Below are positions 9,994-19,274 of a stretch of 64,000 nt of DNA, in pieces; position 1 is the stretch's first letter, and every line of letters starts with the position of its first letter. A program made the position numbers and the translations under genes. The notes beneath the pieces were generated by a model. The model was not told where the DNA came from and did no database searches. It saw only the letters and a list, made by a program, of their open reading frames with translations. Source of the stretch: Alteromonas sp. 1_MG-2023 (GTDB lineage Bacteria; Pseudomonadota; Gammaproteobacteria; Enterobacterales; Alteromonadaceae); contig NZ_JAUOQH010000005.1 of NCBI RefSeq assembly GCF_030547075.1, forward strand, positions 248,001 to 312,000. Reading direction: 5' to 3'.

Positions 9994-12900
9994 ATGGATT
10001 TTCGCTTAGTTGCACCACGTAGTATCCGTACCGCAAGTATATTTTGCTTTTTCATCTTCCAATCTGCAGATGTATTTGCTTTCAGTGATTTCGTAAAAGA
10101 AAGCAATCCGAATAACGTTTCAGCATTTATTTACCTGTTGTTGTGCGTTTCTTGCGTATTGTTAATCACACCATTGTATCAATTGTACTTAAATGCAACT
10201 CAGTCATTAAAGCTAAAACAAGAGCGTGACGCGCATAATAATATTCTTGATACGTTTGAAACAGGTGCGGTATATATCGATCCTACCGGAAAAATTGTCT
10301 GTGCAAACGAAACTGCCTCTTCGTTATTTGAAACTCAGCAAGACGCATTAGTAAGCAAAGAATTTCTATCGCTATTTTCAAGTAAAGATAGCAGTCAGCT
10401 TAAGCAAGCATCTGATAGTGATACTGCGGTTGTTAAAGCAAAGCTTCAGAGTTCAAATAACAAGGTTACGGTTAACTTTGGCGAATTGTTAAAGCAGGGT
10501 AAGAAGACGCTTAGAATTGTTACCTTGCACTCTGCCGATAACAGTTCAGGTGGCGATAAAGGTAAAAATGTTCAGCTGTCATCAGAACTATCTCTTACCA
10601 AAAAAGCACTGAAAGCCTCTGAAAAGTTAATTGAGCATAAAGAAGCACAGTTCGATGCAGAGATAAGTGGCCTGCGCGCAGAGCTTGATAAAGTTACCGG
10701 TGAGTATGAACAGAAGCAGACTGAGTGGGATAAAGTGCAAAGCGAGTTGAAATCAACATCAGCTAGCCTAGACGAGACACAAACCTCCCTTAAAAAAGCT
10801 AAAGATGACATCGCCGAGAAAGAAGCAGAGGTGAAGCGTCTTTCTGAACAGCAACAAAGCACACAGGGGGAAGCAAGCGATCTCCAAGTGGCACTGAAAC
10901 AACAGCAAGATGCTTTAAGTGATGTTAAAGAAAAAGAAGCGAAGCTTCGTGATGAGATAACTTCTTTAGACAGTAAAGTGTCTGAACTATCAACTCAGAA
11001 ACAAACACTTAACGATGAACTGAGTAGCGCTCAGCGTGAAGTGGAAAGTTACCAAAGCAAACTGGAAAACGCAGATAGCGAACTCGCGTCGCTTAAACAG
11101 GAATTTCAATTACATAAAGATAATGCTTCGAGTATTTCAAAAGAGCTGGATGCTGTTAAATCAAGCTTAGGTGAGAACGAAAGCGAAGCGGCGGCTATCA
11201 AATCACGCTTAGATGAGAAGGAAAGCGAACTACAGTCGCTGGAAACTTTGATAGACGATAAAGAAAAAGAGCTCGTTGCGCTTAGAACCGACATAGCAGA
11301 TAAAGACGGCGAACTTAACGCGTTGAAATCTGGTATGACAGGTAAAGATACAGAAGTGTCTTCACTTAGAACTGATATTGCAGAAAAAGATTCTGCACTT
11401 AACGCACTACAAGCTGAAATGTCAGATAAAGACACTGAAGTTGCTTCGTTGAAAACAAGCATTAGCGAAAAAGAAGCTTTAATTTCAGACGTGGAAAGTA
11501 AGGTTGCAGAGCTTGAAGCGCAGCAAGGGAAGTCGAAAGAAGCCATAGCGGAATATGAAGCTTTGATTGAGCTTCAAGCACAAGAAATGAAAGAGGCGCA
11601 GCGCAATCAACTGGCTGAAGTAGAGAAAGAACAAGCCGACGTCATTACCAAGTTACAAGCTAAAATAGACGCTTTGGAGTCTGAGTCGTCTGCTGAAAAA
11701 GCACGTTTGCTTGAAGCGCAAACGTCAATTGAAGAAGAGCTTGAACTTACCCAAATGGAGTTAAGCGAGCTAGAGTCTCGTTTACAAGAAACGTCACAAC
11801 TCGCTGAGTCTAAAGACGCTAAGAACGAAGCGCACAATCAACAAATCACTACTCTTCAAGACGAGCTAAAACAGTTGCAAGCAGCGTTAAGTGAGCAAGA
11901 AGAGGCCTTTAGCAAACAACAAAAAGCCTTAAGCGAACAGGAAGAAGCTTTAAGCGAGCAGAAAGAAGCCTTTAGCCAGCAAGCAAAAACGCTTAGCCAG
12001 AAAGAAGAAGCCTTTAGCCAGCAAGCAAAAGCCTTCAATCAGCAAAAAGAAGTCATAAACGAACAACAACAAGCCCTAAGCCAACACAAAGCAGCATTGG
12101 AAGATAAAGAAACGACATTATCGTCTACGCAATCTGAGACTGCCGCGAAACTTCGCACTTTAGAGCAAGAGCTTAATGAAGTGAAAGTTGAAAATGTAAC
12201 CTTGCAAGAAAGGCTTAAGAACGAATCGAGTGCTAACACTGAAGCCGATTCTCAAGTAAAAGAAATTGAGCGCTCAAAAGCCAAGCTTCAGGTTGAATTA
12301 GAAAATACGGAAGCATCGTTGTTTGCCTTAAAGCAAGCCACAGAAGAGAAAGAGGCTGAGAACAAGCAGTTTGGTGAGCAAATTTCTGAACTACAGGAAA
12401 AAATAGCGCAGCTACAATCAGAGTCTGAGCAAAAGCAGTCGGCATTGAGTAGCAATGAATCTAAATTAGCTGAGCTTAGCACTGCTGCAAAAGCTAAATT
12501 GGGTCAGCTAGAAAGTGAGCTTAAGCACCTTAGGAAGGAAAACGCTTCTTTACAAGATAAGCTTAAAAATGACTCTGATGCCATGACAGATGCTGAGTCT
12601 ATGGTAAAGCAAATTGAAACCGATAAAGCTGAGCTAGAGAAAAAGTTAGAAGAAACACAGTCGAACTTGAATGCGTTGAAACAGGTTGCAGATGAAAAGC
12701 AGTCAGTTGAGTCGGAATTGTTAGAGCATAAGCAAAAAGCGCAAGACTATATGTCCAAGTTTGAACAGGCTAGCCAACAGCAACAAGCGCTACAAGATAA
12801 GCTTGCCGCTGCTGAGAAATTGGTAGAAGAGAAGTTAAAGCAAGCGTCAGAGCAATCAAAAGTACCCGCTGCCCCGGTTGCTACGAGTATTGCGCCTAGA

Positions 12901-13275
12901 CCCGATATAGAGAAGTTACCGGTTCCTGATAAACCGACGACTTTCTTTGACCTAAATCACTATTGGTCTATTCAAAAAGAGGGCGTCACACTGACCTCAT
13001 CTCTTCAAGATTTGCTAGTGAAAATTGAGAAGGTTATCGAACTAAGTGATAACGCTGGAGAGACAGAGAAAGTAGGCGACTTGATCAGTATGTCTCATAA
13101 GCTGTTATTGTTATCACAATCGATGAATGCTGCGCCATTAACTGATTTAGCGCAAAGCTTAGATAGCGATTGTAGGCAAGGTCTTGTGGATAATGCGTTG
13201 ATACGTTTATATCCCACAAAATTAGGCCTTCAGAAGAGCTTGAGAGTGGTTTACGACCATTTGCAGCGTATATAA
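9994..13275 (+). CDS. Giant coiled-coil membrane protein with PAS-like and degenerate HPt-like domains
   Basis: The 1093-residue protein has a signal-like hydrophobic N-terminus and a second membrane helix at about residues 45–65. A PAS-like segment follows (DTFETGAVYIDPTGKIVCANETASSLF split near residue 95). From about 190 to 940 it is almost pure coiled coil rich in Glu, Lys, Gln and Ser. Residues about 630–705 are an internal array of short ALSEQEEAF-like repeats. The last 110 residues resemble a four-helix HPt domain (SHKLLLLSQSM, His1035), but the usual Lys-Gly after the histidine motif is lost. A role as a membrane-anchored scaffold or signalling protein is inferred. It stands alone and ends in a strong terminator. 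Confidence 0.8.
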   Translation: MDFRLVAPRSIRTASIFCFFIFQSADVFAFSDFVKESNPNNVSAFIYLLLCVSCVLLITPLYQLYLNATQSLKLKQERDAHNNILDTFETGAVYIDPTGKIVCANETASSLFETQQDALVSKEFLSLFSSKDSSQLKQASDSDTAVVKAKLQSSNNKVTVNFGELLKQGKKTLRIVTLHSADNSSGGDKGKNVQLSSELSLTKKALKASEKLIEHKEAQFDAEISGLRAELDKVTGEYEQKQTEWDKVQSELKSTSASLDETQTSLKKAKDDIAEKEAEVKRLSEQQQSTQGEASDLQVALKQQQDALSDVKEKEAKLRDEITSLDSKVSELSTQKQTLNDELSSAQREVESYQSKLENADSELASLKQEFQLHKDNASSISKELDAVKSSLGENESEAAAIKSRLDEKESELQSLETLIDDKEKELVALRTDIADKDGELNALKSGMTGKDTEVSSLRTDIAEKDSALNALQAEMSDKDTEVASLKTSISEKEALISDVESKVAELEAQQGKSKEAIAEYEALIELQAQEMKEAQRNQLAEVEKEQADVITKLQAKIDALESESSAEKARLLEAQTSIEEELELTQMELSELESRLQETSQLAESKDAKNEAHNQQITTLQDELKQLQAALSEQEEAFSKQQKALSEQEEALSEQKEAFSQQAKTLSQKEEAFSQQAKAFNQQKEVINEQQQALSQHKAALEDKETTLSSTQSETAAKLRTLEQELNEVKVENVTLQERLKNESSANTEADSQVKEIERSKAKLQVELENTEASLFALKQATEEKEAENKQFGEQISELQEKIAQLQSESEQKQSALSSNESKLAELSTAAKAKLGQLESELKHLRKENASLQDKLKNDSDAMTDAESMVKQIETDKAELEKKLEETQSNLNALKQVADEKQSVESELLEHKQKAQDYMSKFEQASQQQQALQDKLAAAEKLVEEKLKQASEQSKVPAAPVATSIAPRPDIEKLPVPDKPTTFFDLNHYWSIQKEGVTLTSSLQDLLVKIEKVIELSDNAGETEKVGDLISMSHKLLLLSQSMNAAPLTDLAQSLDSDCRQGLVDNALIRLYPTKLGLQKSLRVVYDHLQRI

Positions 13276-13320
13276 CAGCTGTTATAACACAACGGCTAAA
13301 ATTTACCTTCACGCTTAACA

Positions 13321-13349
13321 AGCCGGAAATGCCAATTTCCGGCTTTTTT
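13321..13349 (+). terminator. Terminator after the giant coiled-coil gene
   Basis: AGCCGGAAAT pairs perfectly with 13335–13344 across a 4-base loop and is followed by a run of T. Confidence 0.9.
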
Positions 13350-13853
13350 AATGTTTTACTATCTTGTGTAAATGTATTGCGCAATCATATCGCTTAATCA
13401 CACCGCTCAAACAAACCCCTTAAACACATTGCGTGAATACAGTGCGCAAACCCAGTGTTACAACTATCGTTCGAATTTGTAGGCTTCACAGCGCTAGCGT
13501 AGGCCTAGGTAAATCGACACGCAGTGTGCTTTCAGTCGTGCTTATTGTGAAGTACCTAAAAGCGCTTATTAGAGAAGTCTTTTAGCGGGGGAGAAGGGAA
13601 TTGCACTCGCGCCTGCTTACGTTAAGCATTCTTCGTTAATCAACTGCCTTAATTAAGACCCTCTAACCAAGCAGTCTTAAATAACTCACATTTCTAAGCT
13701 GGCGTAACTATTCTAGGAAGTTAAGCTAGAAAGCCAAATTAGAAAGCCAAGTTTAAAAAGATAAGCTCGGCAGCTTTGATTAGTCTTCATGAACCTAGCA
13801 TTACTTGTGTGGAATATTGCATCTGGTAAGGGAGACGGTGTGAACACAAACAA

Positions 13854-13888
13854 AAAAGCCGCTTATTCACAATGAATAAGCGGCTTTT
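13854..13888. terminator. Bidirectional-looking terminator after the 368-residue coiled-coil gene
   Basis: A 16-bp perfect stem (AAAAGCCGCTTATTCA with 13873–13888) has a 3-base loop and A/T tracts on both sides. It lies 22 bases beyond the minus-strand stop. Confidence 0.9.
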
Positions 13889-13910
13889 AACGGTTTTTTA
13901 AACCGTGTAC

Positions 13911-15017
13911 TTAATTGCCTGGGGTAATAACGAAAGTTTCGTTTACCTTAAGTGGATTAAGTACATCGTTTGTCGAAAACTCCATAGTGTAATCTCCCAC
14001 CACTGCATCTTCTGAATCGAAGTCCACAGTAATTTGCGTTTCAACGCGGCCAGAAATTGATTGTCTATCAATAGTATTGCCAGCAGGGCCAACAACGCGA
14101 ATAGTGATAAAACCACCAGGACGGAAATTAAATTTCACCGAGATATCTACAGTGTCAACGCACATTGGGCTGTCACTGCAGTAGTTAATTTTAGGCTTGA
14201 ACTCAACAATTTTCAGCTCGCCTGAGATAGTGCTTGAGCCTTCAGACTCTCCTTGAAGCTCTTCTAGTAAAGATTTAAGACGAGAGTTGTCAGTATTCGC
14301 TTGGGCTAGCTCAGATTCCAACGCTTGCATACTCGATGTATTACTATTTTGCAGTCGGCTGATTTCAGTTTCTAGCTGATTTAGCTGCGCTGTTAGCTCT
14401 TCGTTGCGGGTTTGAGTTTGCGCAATTTGGGCCTGAAGTTCAGAGTCGGCTTCATCATCGGCAGAGCCTTGTTCACTTAATGCTAATAAACGCTCATTTT
14501 CTTCTCGAACTTCTGCGAGTTGATCTCTAAGTTCTTGGGTTGCCGATTCAGCATCTTCTAAATCAGAACTCGAGTTACGCAGGTTTTTAACCGTGGTTTC
14601 TAAAGAACGAATATCATCGTTTCGTTTATCTAATGCGATGCTACAAGATTGCTGTCTTTCGCGCATTTTCTGAAGTTTTTCTTGTGCGGAAACAAGCTCA
14701 TTAGAAGGGGGAAGGGCTTCACACTTGGCAAACAAATCTTCGCCATCGCCTTCTTGCTGAATACGCTCGATGGTAGACTGTTTCTCAGTTATATTTTCTT
14801 CAAGTTGAGCGACTTTTTCTGAAAACGTAGATAGTTTTGATTCTAGTTCCGCCGACTGAACAGTCAGTGCTTCGTTTTCTTCAATAATATTATCAATATA
14901 GGATTGGTCGGCTGAAAGAGACTGATTCATTTTAAAGAAAAAATAAATCGCCAATATCACCAAGAATCCAATCGCGGCGGCAAGGTATTTTGCTGCATGT
15001 TGCACTACTCTTTCCAT
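13911..15017 (-). CDS. Membrane-anchored coiled-coil protein with C-terminal beta domain
   Basis: The ATG at 15017 gives 368 residues; a TTG four codons earlier is also open but sits too close to the GAGG ribosome-binding site. Residues about 8–28 are one transmembrane helix. About residues 35–270 form a periplasmic coiled coil, interrupted by a short segment with two cysteines (AKCEALPP and RQQSCSIALD). The last 100 residues are a beta-rich domain with a Cys pair (NYCSDSPMCVD) and immunoglobulin-like phrases such as NFRPGGFITIRVVGP. I do not recognise the family. It could be an envelope scaffold. It faces the 1093-residue coiled-coil gene. Confidence 0.75.
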   Translation of the reverse strand: MERVVQHAAKYLAAAIGFLVILAIYFFFKMNQSLSADQSYIDNIIEENEALTVQSAELESKLSTFSEKVAQLEENITEKQSTIERIQQEGDGEDLFAKCEALPPSNELVSAQEKLQKMRERQQSCSIALDKRNDDIRSLETTVKNLRNSSSDLEDAESATQELRDQLAEVREENERLLALSEQGSADDEADSELQAQIAQTQTRNEELTAQLNQLETEISRLQNSNTSSMQALESELAQANTDNSRLKSLLEELQGESEGSSTISGELKIVEFKPKINYCSDSPMCVDTVDISVKFNFRPGGFITIRVVGPAGNTIDRQSISGRVETQITVDFDSEDAVVGDYTMEFSTNDVLNPLKVNETFVITPGN

Positions 15018-15130
15018 ATAGTTAATCAATCCTCGCTACGTTTGGATAGATGCAAAGTGTAAATAACACCTTATGCCTATGTATCTGATCTGATTTAGTT
15101 ATTCTAACAGGTCTTATCTGTTGTTTGCAT

Positions 15131-15157
15131 AAAAAAGCCCACGTAAAAGTGGGCCTT
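15131..15157 (-). terminator. Terminator after the porin gene
   Basis: GCCCAC (15137–15142) pairs with GTGGGC (15149–15154), and the minus-strand transcript then runs into T at 15136–15131. It lies 16 bases past the porin stop. Confidence 0.8.
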
Positions 15158-15172
15158 TACATAGAACTTAGC

Positions 15173-16315
15173 TTAGAAAACGTAGTTGATTGCAATACGA
15201 CCCATTGTCGCATCTGCATCTTCGTTTAGGTCGTCTGAGTAACGGCTAATTTCGGCTTTAATCGCAATGTTTGCATCGTAGTCGTAACGAATTGTCGCTG
15301 AAGCTACGGTGTAGTTCTGTGCGAATACATCACTAATTAAATACAAACTTGGCGTGATGGCAGACTGCAAAGGTTCACCCAATGCTGCTACTTCATCCAA
15401 ACCTTTTACTTCATCACCTTCAAATGACTGATAAGTGACAGAAGGCGTCCATTTGCCAATACGCATACCAGCAGTTACGTACCATGCGATATCTTCTGGC
15501 GTGTATGATTCTTCGATGTCGATAGTGGTGTATTCACCACCAATGAACCAATCGAAGGTATCAACTTCAATGCCTATACCTAAGAAGCGGGCAGTATCTT
15601 CTTCCATTAGAAGGAAGTCTGCTAACTCAGGAGCAGGGGCACGTAATGTTGCCTCAATCTGACTGTTAAGTTCAGGCTGGTCGAAGGTGGTTTTAGCCGA
15701 ACCGTAAACACTACGAAGACTTAACCAATCGTTAGCAATCTCAGCACTTACCATGTAAGTGTTATCACCTTCGATGGTACCGTCAGAAATTTCGTTTTCG
15801 AAAGTACCAACAGCTGCACCTAGTTTATATTCCCAGTCACCAGCAAAGTCAGAGTAATCTATACGGAAACCGTCTAAGTTGTTGAACGGTACATCGTAAA
15901 CACTCTGTGGTGCTGAAATCCAGTGGTGCGAGTAACCAACATCCAATGAGTCAGAAAGACGGAATAACGGCAGACGGAAGCGCCCTGCAGAAATCGCCAT
16001 GTTGTTCGTAGCACGATAAGTTAAGTATGCCCATTCGAAGTCAACTTCAAAGTCGTTCTCGCCACGTGCTAATACTTGAACTGTTGCCGACATACGGTCG
16101 TTAACATCGCCACTTGCTTGAAGTGCGAACAAGCTTTCTTCACGGAAGCTAATCGTATCATCATATCCATAAAGCGGGTCTTGCGTCTCTGCTACCGCTC
16201 TGTCATCACTTGTCATACCGCCAATGAAGTTAGCGAAACCGTTTATTCTTATGTCGGCCTGTGCTGTATTGACAAGGGCTACAGTCAATGCCGCTGCTAA
16301 TAGTGCTTTTTTCAT
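15173..16315 (-). CDS. Outer-membrane porin-like beta-barrel protein
   Basis: A 20-residue signal peptide (MKKALLAAALTVALVNTAQA) is followed by alternating amphipathic strands through to a C-terminal aromatic signal (RIAINYVF), as expected for a 16-strand-type outer-membrane porin. Residues such as NNMAISAGRFRLPLFRLSDS resemble porins of the phosphate/short-chain-acid type seen in Alteromonadales. The substrate is not readable. The upstream gene, 10 bases away, encodes a small phosphate-binding-like periplasmic protein. The two are cotranscribed and may work together in anion uptake. AAGGA precedes the ATG. Confidence 0.8.
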   Translation of the reverse strand: MKKALLAAALTVALVNTAQADIRINGFANFIGGMTSDDRAVAETQDPLYGYDDTISFREESLFALQASGDVNDRMSATVQVLARGENDFEVDFEWAYLTYRATNNMAISAGRFRLPLFRLSDSLDVGYSHHWISAPQSVYDVPFNNLDGFRIDYSDFAGDWEYKLGAAVGTFENEISDGTIEGDNTYMVSAEIANDWLSLRSVYGSAKTTFDQPELNSQIEATLRAPAPELADFLLMEEDTARFLGIGIEVDTFDWFIGGEYTTIDIEESYTPEDIAWYVTAGMRIGKWTPSVTYQSFEGDEVKGLDEVAALGEPLQSAITPSLYLISDVFAQNYTVASATIRYDYDANIAIKAEISRYSDDLNEDADATMGRIAINYVF

Positions 16316-16325
16316 GACAAATTCC

Positions 16326-16739
16326 TTAGTCTAAGTTTACGACTTTTACGTCACCGGTTACTGAGGCCGAGTCGATAAATCCAATGGCGTTTTTCTCGCC
16401 CTTGATAAACTCGATTACATTAGCGTCAGTTTCAATTTCCTGAGGTGCGATAGCGCGCCCTGTGAACACTAACTTTGCCCACATTGCTGAAACTTGGGCA
16501 GTGCTGCGTCCTAGTACGTCACGGTCGAATTCTGAGCGTAATTTATTGGTAGGTGTTTGTGTAATGACCGTTGCCTCTTCACCAGAAGAGAACTCAGTTT
16601 TTTTACCTAAGAAAATCCGTTGAACATCTTGCTTCGTAATGGTTGCTTGATTGTCTGGATTAACTACAACAACCACATCTGCAAGGGCTTGCAAGCTAAA
16701 TAAGGCGCCAATTAAAGTTGCGCCAATTGTGCGTTTCAT
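16326..16739 (-). CDS. Small periplasmic PstS-like (PBP-like) protein
   Basis: The 137-residue precursor has a 20-residue signal peptide. The remainder (DVVVVVNPDNQATITKQDVQ, then IFLGKKTEFSSG and later GEKNAIGFID) matches one lobe of phosphate ABC-transporter substrate-binding proteins. It is less than half the length of PstS and has no transporter genes nearby. Proteins like this are common next to porins in marine gammaproteobacteria. A role as a periplasmic ligand-binding partner of the downstream porin is inferred. AAGGAAAC precedes the ATG. Confidence 0.75.
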   Translation of the reverse strand: MKRTIGATLIGALFSLQALADVVVVVNPDNQATITKQDVQRIFLGKKTEFSSGEEATVITQTPTNKLRSEFDRDVLGRSTAQVSAMWAKLVFTGRAIAPQEIETDANVIEFIKGEKNAIGFIDSASVTGDVKVVNLD

Positions 16740-17468
16740 TATGATCGTTTCCTTGAATCGTTATTATCAAATACAGATGTGCATCAACCCGATTCAAAGA
16801 ACCGTGTTGTAGTGTGTAAACAGCATAATTAATCTAGTATTCGATTTATTCTTATTTTTAGTCAGCGTTTTTGCCTAATAGGTATGTGGACCTACTAGGT
16901 TTACTTTGCCTTTCGGAACAGGCTTCCCAAAAACAGTGTTAGAGTGTCTCGTTGTATAAAAAATGTCAATATTTAATAGATGGTTAGCGTATCCAATTTA
17001 CATATAACTTAGTTATTTTTATACCTAAGTCGTAGCTCCTTACTAAATTAGGACGTAGGTGAAGGTACAAAAAACTACGATGAAATACTTAAAAAGGCGA
17101 TTTGTGAATTTATCACTCGTTATATTTTTGCATAACTATGCAAGTTCTTATGTCCCGTCCTATTGAAGCTTTATGCGGAGTTTATGTAGGGTTTGTGCGG
17201 GTCTGTTAACGGCGCGGTTCAGATTTTTGAAAGCTAAATAAGCAGCCGAAACCAGATCTTTAAGGCCAAAATTAGGGTCAAAATCAAGATCAAAAATTAA
17301 GGTAAGTTTGTAAGAGAGCGATTTAAGGTAAAAAAGAAGCTAAAAAAGAAGGTAAATAGTCAGGTTAAAAAATTTAAGGAAAAGCTTTTAAACAATAAGG
17401 GAAGGAAAGGTTAAAAACGAGGGCGAAGACTTTCTTCAACAAAAAGTCACTCACCCCCACGTTTTTTG
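16740..17468. other. 729-base intergenic region with purine-rich stretch
   Basis: The left part (16740–17000) is AT-rich upstream sequence of the PBP-like gene. The right part (17221–17440) has plus-strand purine bias, with a 12-bp tandem repeat TAAAAAAGAAG(C/G) at 17329–17352 and many AAGGTAA-like words. One frame there would be very lysine-rich but has no start codon. No convincing gene was found. Confidence 0.5.
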
Positions 17469-19010
17469 TTATTTGCGGCGGTACATCGCTGGTTCACCTT
17501 TTTTAGGCGTGCTGCTATTAATAAACTCTCGCAAGTCTTGATTAGACTGTTTTAAGTCATCTCGTCGTAAATACATCATATGCCCACTTCTATAGCCCTT
17601 AAAGCTTAAGCGGTCTTGCATATTGCCACTTACGTCGAGCTGCCACATAGTATATTTTGCGTCAAAATAGTTGGTTGCGCCGTCGTAATAGCCCGACTGG
17701 ATCATCACATTTAAATAGGGGTTTTGTGCCATAGCAAGGCGAAGGTTTTCACCCGTTTTATTATCACTTCTATCCCACGGATGAACATTACCAAACATGT
17801 TGTATTTAGTGTCCGTTTTGTAGTTCAGTTCTTCGTGTATGTAGTAGTTGATAGCGGGCGTAAACGAATGCAGCCAAGAGGTAAGTTCTGCCCAATAATC
17901 TGGGCGATCGCCAGTTTGTTTTTCATCTATGCCCAAATAGCGACTGTCTAACCGGCCAAGGGTTTTACCTTCATCACGAAGTAGCGATTTCCAAAAATAG
18001 GCTGTGCTAACGTCAAGGTTGTTTTGTGATATTGCTTCTTCCGACAACCCTGAGTAGCGCGCCATTTGTGTCAGCACCTCACGTTTTTCTGCGGCGCTAA
18101 TAAACCCGCCCTTGGCTAAGGCTGGAATAAGTTTATTAATGGTAAAGTCTTCTACTTCAGGTAGTAGCTCGGTCAAATCTTTGTTTTGAAGCTCTGTATC
18201 TAGCTTTTTATGGTACCAGGCAGTCGCGGCAAAGTAAGGTAGGCGATTGGCGGCTTTTACTGGGCCATTACGTTCAATACCAATGTCGGTGGGTGATACC
18301 AGTACCACACCATTTAAATACATCCACTGGCGGTTTTGCAGTTCAAGCGCCAAACCTGATACGCGAGTGGTGCCATAGCTTTCGCCAATTAAGTACTTAG
18401 GTGAGCGCCAGCGATTATGGCGAGTGACAAAGGTATTCACCCAATCTGCTAGATAGCTAATATCGGCATTAACGCCGAAAAACATATCCTGCTGTTCTTT
18501 TTGTGAAGGCATTTCGCCTTCTTCGTTTTCAAGTATGCGGCTGTAACCCGTATTTACTGGGTTAACGAATACAATATCTGCCACATCTAATATTGAATAA
18601 GGGTTTGTTTGAACCCCATACGGCTGCACGGGGTAGCCTTCATCGTCGATGTTTAAAATGCGTGGGCCTGTATAGGCCACATGCATCCAAACCGATGCTG
18701 AGCCAGGGCCTCCATTAAAAGAAATAACCAACGGGCGTGAAGCGTTGTCTTTCAAGTCAGTGCGTTGGTAATAGGTGTAAAATAACGTAGCGATAGCGTC
18801 GTCTTTGCTATTCCATACTGGCTGCGTGCCTGTGGTTGCGCTGTACTTTACGCGCTTGCCGAGTATTTTGGTTTCGTGCTCTGTCACTACATTGCTATCG
18901 ATATCAATAGTGCGTCTATGGGTTTCTTCCGCCTGGGGAGTTACAGTGAACAGCGCCACTAAAACAAACCATAACGCCTTGCTTTTAAATGTTGAGTTTA
19001 TTGTATTCAT
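17469..19010 (-). CDS. Secreted serine carboxypeptidase, family S10
   Basis: The 513-residue protein has a signal peptide (about residues 1–28). It carries the S10 signatures FNGGPGSASVWMH near residue 98 and GESYGTTR, with nucleophile Ser211. Asp443 (SGYYDGATNY) and His477 (YRSGHMMYL) complete the catalytic triad. Such enzymes release C-terminal amino acids from peptides outside the cytoplasm. This fits the peptide-scavenging theme of the S9 peptidase in the same window. It is monocistronic by spacing. Confidence 0.92.
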   Translation of the reverse strand: MNTINSTFKSKALWFVLVALFTVTPQAEETHRRTIDIDSNVVTEHETKILGKRVKYSATTGTQPVWNSKDDAIATLFYTYYQRTDLKDNASRPLVISFNGGPGSASVWMHVAYTGPRILNIDDEGYPVQPYGVQTNPYSILDVADIVFVNPVNTGYSRILENEEGEMPSQKEQQDMFFGVNADISYLADWVNTFVTRHNRWRSPKYLIGESYGTTRVSGLALELQNRQWMYLNGVVLVSPTDIGIERNGPVKAANRLPYFAATAWYHKKLDTELQNKDLTELLPEVEDFTINKLIPALAKGGFISAAEKREVLTQMARYSGLSEEAISQNNLDVSTAYFWKSLLRDEGKTLGRLDSRYLGIDEKQTGDRPDYWAELTSWLHSFTPAINYYIHEELNYKTDTKYNMFGNVHPWDRSDNKTGENLRLAMAQNPYLNVMIQSGYYDGATNYFDAKYTMWQLDVSGNMQDRLSFKGYRSGHMMYLRRDDLKQSNQDLREFINSSTPKKGEPAMYRRK

Positions 19011-19274
19011 CGGGTTTTCTTTTCGTTGTTTTGAATTGAATAACAGTCGTCTACTTAACTATACCCCGCCTTACCGATTCATATAACTTTGCACGACGGA
19101 ACAACCAATATTTTCGACTTATGTCGGTCTGAAGTTAGTTTAGCGAAATTGTGGGCTTTGGTATTACTGGATGTGGCGAAACGCGGCGTTATGATGATAC
19201 TGCTATTATTACTTTGCCCTATCTTTGTTTATATTGTAGATAGGGTAGGAGTAATCGGTTTTGAGAAATGCTGT

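Larger units (their letters stand above)
13276..13910. other. 635-base intergenic region between convergent coiled-coil genes
   Basis: The region holds a terminator at each end. A direct repeat TAGAAAGCCAA lies at 13727–13737 and 13740–13750. No credible ORF or RNA gene was found in between. GTTATAACACAAC at 13281 resembles a Zur site but precedes no gene. Confidence 0.5.

Noticed and set aside
10572..12482. Several long minus-strand frames rich in Ser and Cys
   Set aside because: They mirror the Glu/Lys/Gln-rich coiled-coil gene on the other strand and are typical shadows of such composition.
13281..13293. GTTATAACACAAC, close to the Zur-like pattern
   Set aside because: It lies just after the end of the giant coiled-coil gene and before its terminator, with no gene downstream on either strand for it to control.
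17300..17420. Lysine-rich open frame in the purine-rich stretch
   Set aside because: It has no start codon with a ribosome-binding site, and low-complexity purine DNA gives such frames by chance.
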